Shown one piece after another: positions 31,501-40,400 of a stretch of DNA of 64,000 nucleotides. A model generated the notes under the pieces. That model did no database searches, was not told where the DNA came from, and was given only the letters and a program-made list of their open reading frames with translations. The position numbers were made by a program, and so were the translations under genes. Source of the DNA: Symsagittifera roscoffensis (Eukaryota; Xenacoelomorpha; Acoela; Convolutidae); the NCBI RefSeq assembly GCF_963678635.1, contig NC_087071.1, forward strand, positions 33,344,141 through 33,408,140, read 5' to 3'. Position 1 is the first letter of the stretch. Every line of letters starts with the position of its first letter.

Positions 31501-33733
31501 GCTTGACACGGGAGCAGTCTTGAGCGTTATACCAATCGAAACTTGGGAGAAGATGGGCTTTGACAAAGGTGACTTGATAGACTCGAGAATACGGCTGTCA
31601 GCTGCAAACAAAGGGGCCCTACGGGTGCTGGGCAGGACGCCGATAATAGCCCTCAATTTGGGGGAACGTAACCTGTGGATGAGCTTTATCGTGGTAGAAA
31701 ACCTAGATGAATCTGACCAATTCATTTTGGGCAGAGACTTCATCAGGAATTTCGACGTAACGATTGATCTAAATAACGCAATGTTCAGGATACGGAACCC
31801 GGATAGGAGGTACGCAATCAAACCGGTAAATTTAATAATGGCAAATGAAAACAAAGCACCGGTATTCTTGAGTAGGAGGGTGAGGCTAAAAGCTAATGAA
31901 GCGGCAATCGTAAGTTTGAGGATGAAAAATTACAATGAACTAAGTGACAACAAGCAAGTGTGCATAGTTCCGAATCCTAATAGTCAAAGTGCTGCTGTTT
32001 TAGGAAGATCATTTTCGATAACGAAGAGCGGCCTCTGCGTCAGTGTCTTGTTGAATACCCTTGATATACCGATCACGATACAGAGAGGGAGGAAACTGGG
32101 ATATGCTTTACCGGTTAAAACTCGATATGAAACAATTGAGAACTCAAAACAAAATGAAGTTGTTGATTGTCCCAATCACAGGGACAAAATTTGTATCTTG
32201 AGACGATTGCAGAAAATAAAAGATTCTTCAGGTCTTATTAAATCACTTAAGTCAGAAACGGATGATGGTCTTTCGAGCTGTTCGAACTTTCCAGAGCGAC
32301 CCACACTAGATGAAATGCAAAATGAAAAACCGGTCCTGCCGGACATTGAACATTTGAGGGGCAAACTGAAAGATGAACAGCTCGAAGCCATCAAGGACGT
32401 ACTAGAGCGGAACGAGGAAGTTTTTTCGAGGCATAAGGCGGATATCGGGTGTTGTAATTTCGTTGAGCATGAAATAGAACTTGAGGAAAACGCGGTACCA
32501 CACAGGGAGGGGGCGAGGCGCATGACCCCACACAAATCGGACGCGTGTAGAAAAGAGATCGAGACGTTACTAGAGTATGACATGATAGAACCATCCAAGT
32601 CACCGTGGGCGTGTGGAGTAGTGATGGCCAAAAAGAAAGGCGACCAGTTGAGGTTTTGTTGTGACTTTCGATACCTGAACTCCGTCACGGTGAAGGATGC
32701 CTATCCCATACCCAGGATTGATGAGAGCCTCTCGAAGTTAGGTGATGCAAAATTTTTTACGACTCTTGATTTAGGCTCGGCCTTTTGGCAAGTACCACTA
32801 AGGAAGCAGGACAGGGACAAGACAGGGTTTGCCTGCGAGTTGGGTCTGTTTCAATGGAAACGGATGCCGTTTGGACTTTGCAATGCCACAGCCACGTTTC
32901 AGCGGTTGATGGCACACGCGCTGATAGGCGTAACGAAGAAGTATGGCAACCTGGTAATGTGCTACGTGGATGACGTGGTAATAGCGACGCCAACACTGGA
33001 AGACCACATTGAGAGACTAGACGAAGTGTTTGCATGCATGAAGAGGTCGGGGCTAAAATGCAAACCATCAAAGTGCGAGATACTCAAGGACTCAATAAAA
33101 TACTTGGGCAGGATGGTAGACAAGCACGGCATCAGACCTGATACGGACGCCGTGGAAGCAGTCCTGACCTGGAAATCACCGAAGACAGAGCACCAGTTGA
33201 TGAGCTTCCTGGGTTTCGCTAACTATTATAGAGAGTTCATCAAAGGCTATGCAGACAAAGTATACCCGATGCAACAATTAATGAGACACAAGGGCAAGAA
33301 GTTCACGTGGAACAACGCAGCAGAAGAGTCATTCCAGAGGATAAAGAAAGAGCTATGTGAGGCACCAGTACTGGGTATGCCGACTGAGAAAGGGATGTAC
33401 GTGCTGGACACGGATGCGTCGGTAGTCGCGATTTCTGGGATTCTCCACCAAGAACAAGAATGGAATGGGAAGACAGTCTTGAGACCAATAGCGTACGGGA
33501 GCAAAGTCCTGAGTGACACGGAAATGAAGTACGGAGCACCGAAAGCTGAGATGTTCGCGGTGGTTACCTTTGTCGAGAAATACAGGGCATACCTGGGCAG
33601 TGAGCCATTCAAGTTGCGAGTCGACAACAGAGCACTGAGCTGGCTGAAAACGTACTCAATGGACCAAAGTTACATTGGGAGGTGGATAGTTCGCCTGGAC
33701 GGATACAACATGATAATTGAGCATAGAACGTGA
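28544..33733 (+). CDS. Gag-protease-reverse transcriptase-RNase H polyprotein, ends at an in-frame TGA
   Basis: 1729 residues from the ATG at 28544; a second ATG lies near 28664. An acidic N-terminal region is followed by a coiled coil (about 195-312) and a retrotransposon capsid-like region (about 420-600, KKPKEFKGDSDG). Two perfect CCHC zinc knuckles follow at 629-642 (CANCGSADHHVADC) and 681-694 (CFFCNQEGHFRMDC). An aspartic protease has DTGA at 988-991. Reverse transcriptase spans about 1340-1545, with D1409 and YVDD at 1474-1477. RNase H has D1624, E1669 and D1694. The frame stops at TGA 33731-33733, inside the conserved tether that normally joins RNase H to integrase, and the same frame continues beyond. 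All visible catalytic residues up to the stop are intact. The TGA is probably a nonsense mutation and not a programmed stop. Confidence 0.9.
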   Translation: MRRSRVPVAEKRPTEAKYNSSLRKTTSMGPKITKKNFSVNMVSTRSTAENRAKEGTEGERVEPTIEIDLETPDQSVDELEKKTTESTPMPNAEEPNQKPIEFSPIDDVEDAIGNTEETVKEDSQVKKTSFTERLAMMVGIKTKENVTEEPKAERARTFGTVSMKTTEANPREEQTKAEATAEERSTADHEEATLELGDLMAKLNQIDKKLKHSEEDREVIRKELRYNKHEYLDSYFNLAKATDERLKEMTDKVEATNKEQEGNIKKDLQQLKNRYDDVNSQIGSLEKRLDTMSKNQAESSGAIQTKLDAILRNSTSQERPAADRTQGTRVDFVEPQRGKRQSTPLPLTRNTVSIATTADKTIMKSGNSNTTSGPGDSTASSNAGPDAMTWASTWEMMNRTLEAFATRNTNSSDRRDGKSRKTFKKPKEFKGDSDGCIDTWVEVMRLHLEQDNLNDERQACTAILSNLEGTALKCVVAKKEEERDTADKIFEILLNRFGSGMKGHQAMMRFEKRRQRDDESIDRFLDDLESLRRRSDPEESTNRRNFSIASKFLDGVKSDDLRTMLATYYTLSKDSAPTPEEMRQKSREYMLMKPKKYSYTENRNTQGGSQPQRSSWYKPRDDMDKRRSCANCGSADHHVADCTTYKQGMKSLGYAPDEEDMSQMEEHEYSNGLIIKIGARCFFCNQEGHFRMDCPLFWEAVKDQNHPKHKLALAAVQNQRNRQNEFESRNLGAPNTELPTKTVKTVTHVNGAIESAAGKSLEINYEKAATEAIAKVKQDLAAKEIEQRLKLEIERQNFNEALTGSKQIPEAVLGSTKTGNCNTVKMVTGKPFGISKIGARIMSIITVGGHEVTRNLSEPSDQTIMHIDVYADYLSGISPQTTSRALRALLMRGGSKSVRVDSRYTEAYGPHEVMLNIDGINIYTKTMITCDEDLIGQIYVGKEELKVRSIGHCAMLEEDAMHIGTEADVTGHVLDISGKKTQLRGLLDTGAVLSVIPIETWEKMGFDKGDLIDSRIRLSAANKGALRVLGRTPIIALNLGERNLWMSFIVVENLDESDQFILGRDFIRNFDVTIDLNNAMFRIRNPDRRYAIKPVNLIMANENKAPVFLSRRVRLKANEAAIVSLRMKNYNELSDNKQVCIVPNPNSQSAAVLGRSFSITKSGLCVSVLLNTLDIPITIQRGRKLGYALPVKTRYETIENSKQNEVVDCPNHRDKICILRRLQKIKDSSGLIKSLKSETDDGLSSCSNFPERPTLDEMQNEKPVLPDIEHLRGKLKDEQLEAIKDVLERNEEVFSRHKADIGCCNFVEHEIELEENAVPHREGARRMTPHKSDACRKEIETLLEYDMIEPSKSPWACGVVMAKKKGDQLRFCCDFRYLNSVTVKDAYPIPRIDESLSKLGDAKFFTTLDLGSAFWQVPLRKQDRDKTGFACELGLFQWKRMPFGLCNATATFQRLMAHALIGVTKKYGNLVMCYVDDVVIATPTLEDHIERLDEVFACMKRSGLKCKPSKCEILKDSIKYLGRMVDKHGIRPDTDAVEAVLTWKSPKTEHQLMSFLGFANYYREFIKGYADKVYPMQQLMRHKGKKFTWNNAAEESFQRIKKELCEAPVLGMPTEKGMYVLDTDASVVAISGILHQEQEWNGKTVLRPIAYGSKVLSDTEMKYGAPKAEMFAVVTFVEKYRAYLGSEPFKLRVDNRALSWLKTYSMDQSYIGRWIVRLDGYNMIIEHRT

Positions 33734-36700
33734 GATAAACATCAGAATGCCGACAACTTGAGTAAGAAGACGGAGTTCTATGAGAGACAAGAGCAAAGAG
33801 AAGCAGACAGACCTGAAATCAAAGATGGCTTCTCATTCATGGACAAGGAAACGTACGACAGTCTTCCACTCACGAGATGGCTGGACAAGTCAGGCAAACC
33901 GATAGAAGATCATCCTGAATTGCCTAAAGAGCCTCCAGAGAAGACCATCTTGAGGAAGAGCAAGAGGATTCCGATTGAGATTATACTCAAGTCGAAGATC
34001 GTGAAGGAGACGCTCAAGGCAAAAGGCTATGATCTTAACCAGGTGGAAGCAGGAACTGCACAGATAGATGATGACTTAATGAGGTTGCTCGAGAAACTAT
34101 CAGATGATAAGCCAGTGATCCAGGAGAAGGGTACAGAGAAACCGGAATTCACTATACTTCGGAGAAAAGAGACAGTGAACGATACTGACTCATCAAGAGG
34201 AAGCGTCACTGACAGCAAAGATGTCGTGCGGTCACTAGTTGACAAAATCCCCGAAGACATTCTGGAGCAGACCAGGGTTAGGAAAAAGAAAGTGACGTTC
34301 AAGGAAGATACTGAACACCTGGGACTAGGTCAAGAGTCCGGGGAGTGTTCCAGGTTCACGGAAGAAGGAACCGGAGAAGGAAAATTGTCCGGGGAGCGTG
34401 AAGGATGGGATGAAGACTCGGATGAGAGCAGCGAAAACCAGGACAGTCTGTGCATGATACTGGCGGAAGAGAAGACAAGGCACCACGACAGGGAGTTACA
34501 GACGGATCCATCTTCAGGAACATACAACATGGACATACAGGAGATGCGAGGTGGTGAGGAACTTGAGAAAATTGCGGTCGCAAGGAAACCATTCAGGGAA
34601 CTATCATGCAACTCAAACATCAGAACGAATCTGGTGCCAGAAGATGATATGAAAATCGTGAAAAGGATGATATGCGTGAAACTGAGTGATGACATCCACA
34701 ACCCTGGTGAGATGAATGGACAGATCATGGCGCTAAAGGAGCATGTCAAGGCAAGATATAGGCTGTCAGACCTAATAAGAGCCCAGAAGAATGACAAAAT
34801 GACAAGTAACCTCTCCAAATGGATCCAGTCGGGGGTCAAGGAGAAGGGGGAACTTGAGGAAGACAGCTACAAGATCTTGAGCCAGTTCTACAAAGAAAAG
34901 AGAGACTTACTTTATCACACAGCTGATGGAGTGGTAGCGTGCAAGAGGAGAGATGAGGAAAAGATATTACACAAACACAACCTCATCATACTACCACAAT
35001 TGTACCAGACAGAGGTGCTTTTCAGATCACACGACCAAATGGGTCACCAGGGGATAGACAAAGTACAACAAAGGATACTTCACAGATTTGATTGGCCAGG
35101 AATGAGAAAAGCTTGCGAGAGATGGGTGAATGCCTGCCTGGCATGTCTCCAGGTAAAAGACCCAAGGAAGATGAAGTTTCCCCTCAAGTCCGTTGAGAGC
35201 TCGGAGTTCAATGAAGTGGTGCAGATAGACCATCAAAAAATCTGCATGACAGAGTCGGGATACAACCAGATACTGGTTATAATAGATCACTTCACAAAGT
35301 TGGCGGAAGCGGTTCCGTGCCAGACAGCCTCGGCCGAAGAGACATGTGATCATCTGATAACGCATTGGATATCGCGGTATGGTTGTCCAATGACTTTCCA
35401 GTCGGATAACGGCAAAGCTTTTGTGGGGGACTTGACAAAAGAATTGATGAAGAGATCGCACATTGCTCAAGCACACTCGACGACCTATCATCCGCAGACC
35501 AATGGGTTGGTAGAGAGACAAAACAGGACACTGGTCAACATGTTAAGGGTGTACTGCTCAAGATACATGACGGACTGGGACAAATACCTGCCACAGGTAG
35601 TAGGAGCCTACAACAGTACACAGCACTCAACTACGGGCATCAGTCCTTTCATGATGTTGACGGGCAGGGAGAGAGCAATGCCTCTGACATTCTTTTACCC
35701 GGAATACGAGGGGAAAAGGACGTCGCCTCAGGCATACGTGAAAGAAGCGATCAAAAGACAACAGGAGTTGAACGAGCTATGCAGGAGGAACACGGCGCAA
35801 GCGCAAATGAGGCAACGCAGGAAATACGACGAAAAAATATTAAGAGCAAAGCCATATGAAGTGGGCCAATACGTGTGGGTCTTCCAAAATGTAATACCGC
35901 CCAAGGGAACAAAGAAACTACTCAAGAAGTGGAGGGGACCATTCATGATAACGGAGGTTCATCATCAAGGACGGTTCTATCGCTTGAGTACTGGGCGAGC
36001 GGCACATTATGAAAATCTGAAGCCTCACGTCCCGTCCCCAGAGGATTGGTGCATACCGAAGGACATGGAGGGTCTTAAGTACCTGGTGGTAGAGCCAGCG
36101 TGTAAAGTGAATGAGAAAGGCACTAGAGAGAAAAATGATGGTAATGAGAACTTGAGTTTGGACGACAATGAAAAGATAGGAGTGGAGTCTGATGCAGGAT
36201 CATTTGTAGAAGAAGACTGGAACGACCCGGAGCAAGACGAGGCGCCGAAATGGATGGAACCGGATCGAACAACACCACCGGAAACCAGGACTGGCAATCG
36301 TAAACGCACAGGCATGAGGTACAACAGGTACGGGGATGACTTCTTGATCGATAAGATACAGCCAGACAAATTGGGCGAGGAATTACTGAAGGCAGGCGAA
36401 CTGGAAGCAGGAGAGGAATGGCAGGTCATTGACGATGGTGGTCATTATCCGCAGGATGACTACTCGACGCCAGAATTAGAAACGGATCTCGAACAGAGTG
36501 AGATAGAGAGGAGGGAGAACACGAACTTGAGGATTCTAGAGTGGATGCGTGATGTCAAAGACGAGAGCCGCGAAGGACAAAGCATTCAGCAAGTCGATGT
36601 ATCAGCAGCAATTTACATGAAGACAGAAGACCCTCTTTTCGGATGGACGGCAACGGACAGGCCACTGCACGTTCCTCAGGACAATTCAAACCCGACAACA

Positions 36701-37342
36701 TCGACGGGGACGTCCATAAATATTTTTGTCCGGGGAGTGGGGGTAGGACTTACCCACACCGAAAATTTGATGATAAAGAAGCTCAAGGAAGTGAGAGAAA
36801 CGAGTGAATTGGAACTGGAGGAAGAAGAGCCAGAGCCTACTATAGGTCGGAATTTCAAAACGAAATTCGAAATACCCAATGAATACTCGGAGAACATCAT
36901 GATAACGGATAGCGACTTCATCCTGTCAAACAGGACCAGCGCGATCTGCATCACGGCGGACATGAGTTTCAAATCAAGATTGGAAGCTGACTTCAAAAGA
37001 GAGTACCAGAATGTAGAGTTTCTGTTCAGACAGAGACCAGGACTGGGAGGGATGGCAGCGCTTCCACCGTCAGTGGCACAAGTCCCGGGCAAATATCTGT
37101 GCTTCCTAGTAACGAGGGTCAATGACAGGAACACAATTGATCCCGAACACGTGATATTGGCACTAACAAGATCACGAGACTTCATGATTGAAAGAGGGAT
37201 AACAGAGGTCTCAATGCCGGTGTATGACCCAAACAGGGGCAAACTGAGCCCGAGGGAATTGTACGCTATCCTACATGTGGTCTTTGCAGAAACTGAGATA
37301 ATGGTGTATCTTCATAAGAAGTATTACTTGAGCATCGCTTGA
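33734..37342 (+). CDS. Pol continuation: spacer, DD35E integrase, acidic tail and macro-like domain
   Basis: Same frame as the upstream polyprotein, starting with the rest of the RNase H tether (KHQNADNLSKK). An acidic, poorly conserved-looking spacer of about 430 residues follows. The integrase has a zinc region with histidine at 35030 and the CLAC cysteines at 35135 and 35144. Its catalytic core has Asp codons at 35228 (VVQIDHQK) and 35405 (FQSDNGKAF) and a Glu codon at 35513 (TNGLVERQNR), with exactly 35 residues between the last two. A GPY/F-like segment (KKWRGPFMITEV ... AHYENLKPH) ends the integrase near 36030. About 285 mostly acidic residues lead to a C-terminal macro-like domain (about 36890-37333). 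Without the upstream frame it has no ATG of its own near the start, so it is normally expressed as part of Pol. The frame ends at TGA 37340-37342. Confidence 0.85.
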   Translation, partial: DKHQNADNLSKKTEFYERQEQREADRPEIKDGFSFMDKETYDSLPLTRWLDKSGKPIEDHPELPKEPPEKTILRKSKRIPIEIILKSKIVKETLKAKGYDLNQVEAGTAQIDDDLMRLLEKLSDDKPVIQEKGTEKPEFTILRRKETVNDTDSSRGSVTDSKDVVRSLVDKIPEDILEQTRVRKKKVTFKEDTEHLGLGQESGECSRFTEEGTGEGKLSGEREGWDEDSDESSENQDSLCMILAEEKTRHHDRELQTDPSSGTYNMDIQEMRGGEELEKIAVARKPFRELSCNSNIRTNLVPEDDMKIVKRMICVKLSDDIHNPGEMNGQIMALKEHVKARYRLSDLIRAQKNDKMTSNLSKWIQSGVKEKGELEEDSYKILSQFYKEKRDLLYHTADGVVACKRRDEEKILHKHNLIILPQLYQTEVLFRSHDQMGHQGIDKVQQRILHRFDWPGMRKACERWVNACLACLQVKDPRKMKFPLKSVESSEFNEVVQIDHQKICMTESGYNQILVIIDHFTKLAEAVPCQTASAEETCDHLITHWISRYGCPMTFQSDNGKAFVGDLTKELMKRSHIAQAHSTTYHPQTNGLVERQNRTLVNMLRVYCSRYMTDWDKYLPQVVGAYNSTQHSTTGISPFMMLTGRERAMPLTFFYPEYEGKRTSPQAYVKEAIKRQQELNELCRRNTAQAQMRQRRKYDEKILRAKPYEVGQYVWVFQNVIPPKGTKKLLKKWRGPFMITEVHHQGRFYRLSTGRAAHYENLKPHVPSPEDWCIPKDMEGLKYLVVEPACKVNEKGTREKNDGNENLSLDDNEKIGVESDAGSFVEEDWNDPEQDEAPKWMEPDRTTPPETRTGNRKRTGMRYNRYGDDFLIDKIQPDKLGEELLKAGELEAGEEWQVIDDGGHYPQDDYSTPELETDLEQSEIERRENTNLRILEWMRDVKDESREGQSIQQVDVSAAIYMKTEDPLFGWTATDRPLHVPQDNSNPTTSTGTSINIFVRGVGVGLTHTENLMIKKLKEVRETSELELEEEEPEPTIGRNFKTKFEIPNEYSENIMITDSDFILSNRTSAICITADMSFKSRLEADFKREYQNVEFLFRQRPGLGGMAALPPSVAQVPGKYLCFLVTRVNDRNTIDPEHVILALTRSRDFMIERGITEVSMPVYDPNRGKLSPRELYAILHVVFAETEIMVYLHKKYYLSIA
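36890..37342 (+). other. Macro-like (OARD1/Poa1-type) domain at the Pol C-terminus
   Basis: About 150 residues read as the OARD1/Poa1 branch of macro domains, which bind or hydrolyse ADP-ribose derivatives. The order is an N-terminal strand and SDFILSNRTSAICITADM, a helix LEADFKREYQNVEFLF, GGMAAL, strand GKYLCFLVTR, a helix with ALTRSRDFMIERGIT, strand EVSMPVYDP, then a helix with AILHVVFAETEI and final strand MVYL. The loop after SMP, which in active members is glycine-rich and carries a catalytic aspartate, is DPNRGKL here, so hydrolysis may be lost or altered. The assignment is by reading the family pattern and has not been tested by a search. Confidence 0.65.
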
Positions 37343-37420
37343 GTCGGGTACATGGGGGTATCGAGTCGGATATGAGGTGCGGAGGTCTTGAGAACTCTAG
37401 AGAAGGAGGGACTTGAGAAC

Positions 37421-40400
37421 ATGCTACCCATATGGGATGATGGCAGGATGATCGTGATGGAGGGGCACGTCGCATTGGTGGACGACATGAAATTTGCCAC
37501 GAGAAAATATAAGGCACCCTATGGCTTGGAACAGGTGGAAATGAGACAGGAGGGAACAGAACTAGATGCAGCAGGTCAACTGCATGTAGCACTGACGGAA
37601 TACAAAAAGCTGGATCCTACGACACCATCACCACTGTCAGTGGACACGCCTGGAGACAAGAGGAGTGGACCCGTCGAGGACCGATTTAAGAAAATTCTCG
37701 AGAGAAGGAGACATGAGTCAGAAGAAGAGAGTATGGATGAAACTCTCAGTGAAGCCGGTGAAGACATGGAAGTGGGGAATACGCCTGAACCAGGGCCATC
37801 AGGGGAGGAGCTCACCACTCAAGAGCTGTTGAAAGACTTGAGCGAGGAGAATTGGGCAGATACTGCCACCCCACCCCTGAATCCGTCCCCCCGGAAGAAT
37901 CTGGAATTGCCATTGGCAAGTGAGACCTTCAATATGGGGATGATACTCTTGAGCTCGGAGGAAAGGAAAAGGAACACTTTCGAAGGGAACAGGGACATAT
38001 TCCTGGGATCCCTGAAGGACGATGCTTGGCAGGAGTTCTTGGAAGAATTCAATCAAGAAGTGGGCAGCGAGACGACGCTGGACAAATTCAAGGAGGAACT
38101 GTGGGACACAGTCGTAAGATTTGGAGAACCGCTTCTGATAGGAACGGGCCTGGATGAGAAGGCGAGAAAAGAGCTACTGAGCAAGCTGGTAGAGCTGAGG
38201 AATTCACGATCGAAGACTAGAGAAGAAAAATGTGAGGACAGCTCTACTCGGAGACAAAAAACTGTAGATAAAATGGTTGATGATATAAAAAGGGATAAGG
38301 TTGGGACTAGTAATATGATTAAAAGTACTAATATCCTTAAGGCTCGAGCAGGGGGGAGGCAAGAGTTGGAAGGAGTGGATGGAGAGGTCGAATCAGTGAT
38401 GGTAGCCACAACACCCTCAAGTAGAGATGTGAAGACTCGCAAGAGGAAGAGAGAAGTGGAAGGATTGGGTAGTCCTTCAGTGGATGCTGTTTCGGAAGGA
38501 AACTTGAGAGAGACGGCGCCCATGATTTTGGCTCGATGCAAGACGGCGGCATACAAGAGCAGCTCGGAGCTCAGAAGACCACTTGAAGTAGAGAGGGAGA
38601 TAGAGGTTTCCACCAGTTCGACATCGGAGGAAGACTTCAAGCCTCAGAAGATAAACGTGAAGAGAGGTTCAACGAACGGACAGACATGGGAAGTAGATGT
38701 CGGCAAAGAATGGATCTCGAAGGCACACCAGGCCACGGGCCAGCGAGTGACAAGTGATCCATTGGAGAGGAACAAGACGAGGAACACCTCCCGGACGTGG
38801 TGGGTGGCCCTTGAAACATTGAAAGAAATGGAGGACTGCTGGAAGAAGTTGGACAGCGGAGTAGCTCGCAAGCGACGCAATTGGGCCACCCAGCAAAAGG
38901 CCGAGGTTAATGGAATAGAAATGGCAAATCATCTGAAGAGGTCCTGGCAGAGTTTGTTGAAGGATCGTTTTGAAGAAGCAATGAGGACACCCTCATCAGC
39001 ACCACCATTAATGGCGAATGCCTTCGTTAGAACTGCAGGACAATTAATGTTCACCTGGAGTCTGGTGGGGATAGAGTTGGAAACACTGACCTCGTATGAC
39101 AGGCTGAAGTTGGGAAGCAAGAAGCTAGATGTGTATCAGGCACTGATGCAACACGTAGCCAGGGACAATTCAGGCTTGAGCCTGGCTAGAAGAAAGGACG
39201 CCACGTGTTTCTTGAGATGGATAATGTCGATGATGTCTGATAGCACCATCCTGGCATGCCAACAGAGAGCAAGCGTAAGCAAAACCATGGAAAAAAGAGT
39301 CTCAACGGTCATCTTGAACGTGTATCAGAGCACAGGAATAGAAAAGGAAGAGGGTTCCAGACTATCCCTAGAGAACCATAGGAAGCTAGACGAGGTACGG
39401 AGGTTTTATAATAAGAAGTTCGAAGAAGAACATGATGTTCACCGTAACCTGGCCTCGTCAGAGCAGTACTCGAGGCTCAGCGAGAAGGGGGAATACCAAT
39501 ATGTGTCTGGAGTGATGGGAATGGCCTACAACCCCTTCTTAGACTCGGAAGCTAGAGGCGCCCACAGGAACCATGAGGTAGCGGAGCTACTGAAGTTTTG
39601 GACAGAAAGAATAATGGAAATAGACGCGGTGGAAAAAGAGGGGCCGAGCCTGGGCCTGATTCTTGAGAAAACACCAGAGGTGGTGAGCATACCGCGTTCA
39701 AACAAGAGAGTTGAAGTGAACATGGGCGATGGAAATGGCTTGTTAACCACGAACTTGGGAGTGGTATGGAAGCTATTAAGACCCTCCTGGTGTCCACATC
39801 CCCACGCGAGTCTGATCGAGGAAACCACCGAGCGAGTGAGGTTAGCACCAACGGAAGATGAAGATCTGGCAAAGTTGAGTGTGCTGCATAAGCTAATTTC
39901 ACCTCAGATGCAAGAGCCAGGCGAAAAGACGAGTAATCCCGGGTCAGCAAAGAAATTGGAGCCGGGTAGCTGTCTGGATTCGACGTGTGGAAACGGAGAG
40001 CACACCTGCGATGGACGGTCATGCGTTAGAATACTGTCATTTCAAAAAGAAGACCTGGTCACTTGGTTCGAAGACATAACAGAAAGGGAGAAAAGTGAAG
40101 TGCAAATAGTAGCGGAGTGTTACGCGAGAACCACGGTGAATATAGCGACAGCTCTCGGATTCTTCTCGAGAATATGTAGTCTGCAGTCACTGGAAAGACT
40201 AGAATCTGAACATCATTTAGTGACGGCGTTGAGCGTAGAATCATGGCCCGGGGTGTTGCAGGTGACTCAAAAACACATCCGGAGCTGGAAGGTTGGTCTC
40301 GAGGCGGAAATGGGATTTCCCATGAGCGAAGCTTATGGCTTGCCATTGAACGCGAAATCGCTGATAGGGTCAATGATGGCCAACTTGTGCGGAAGTCACT

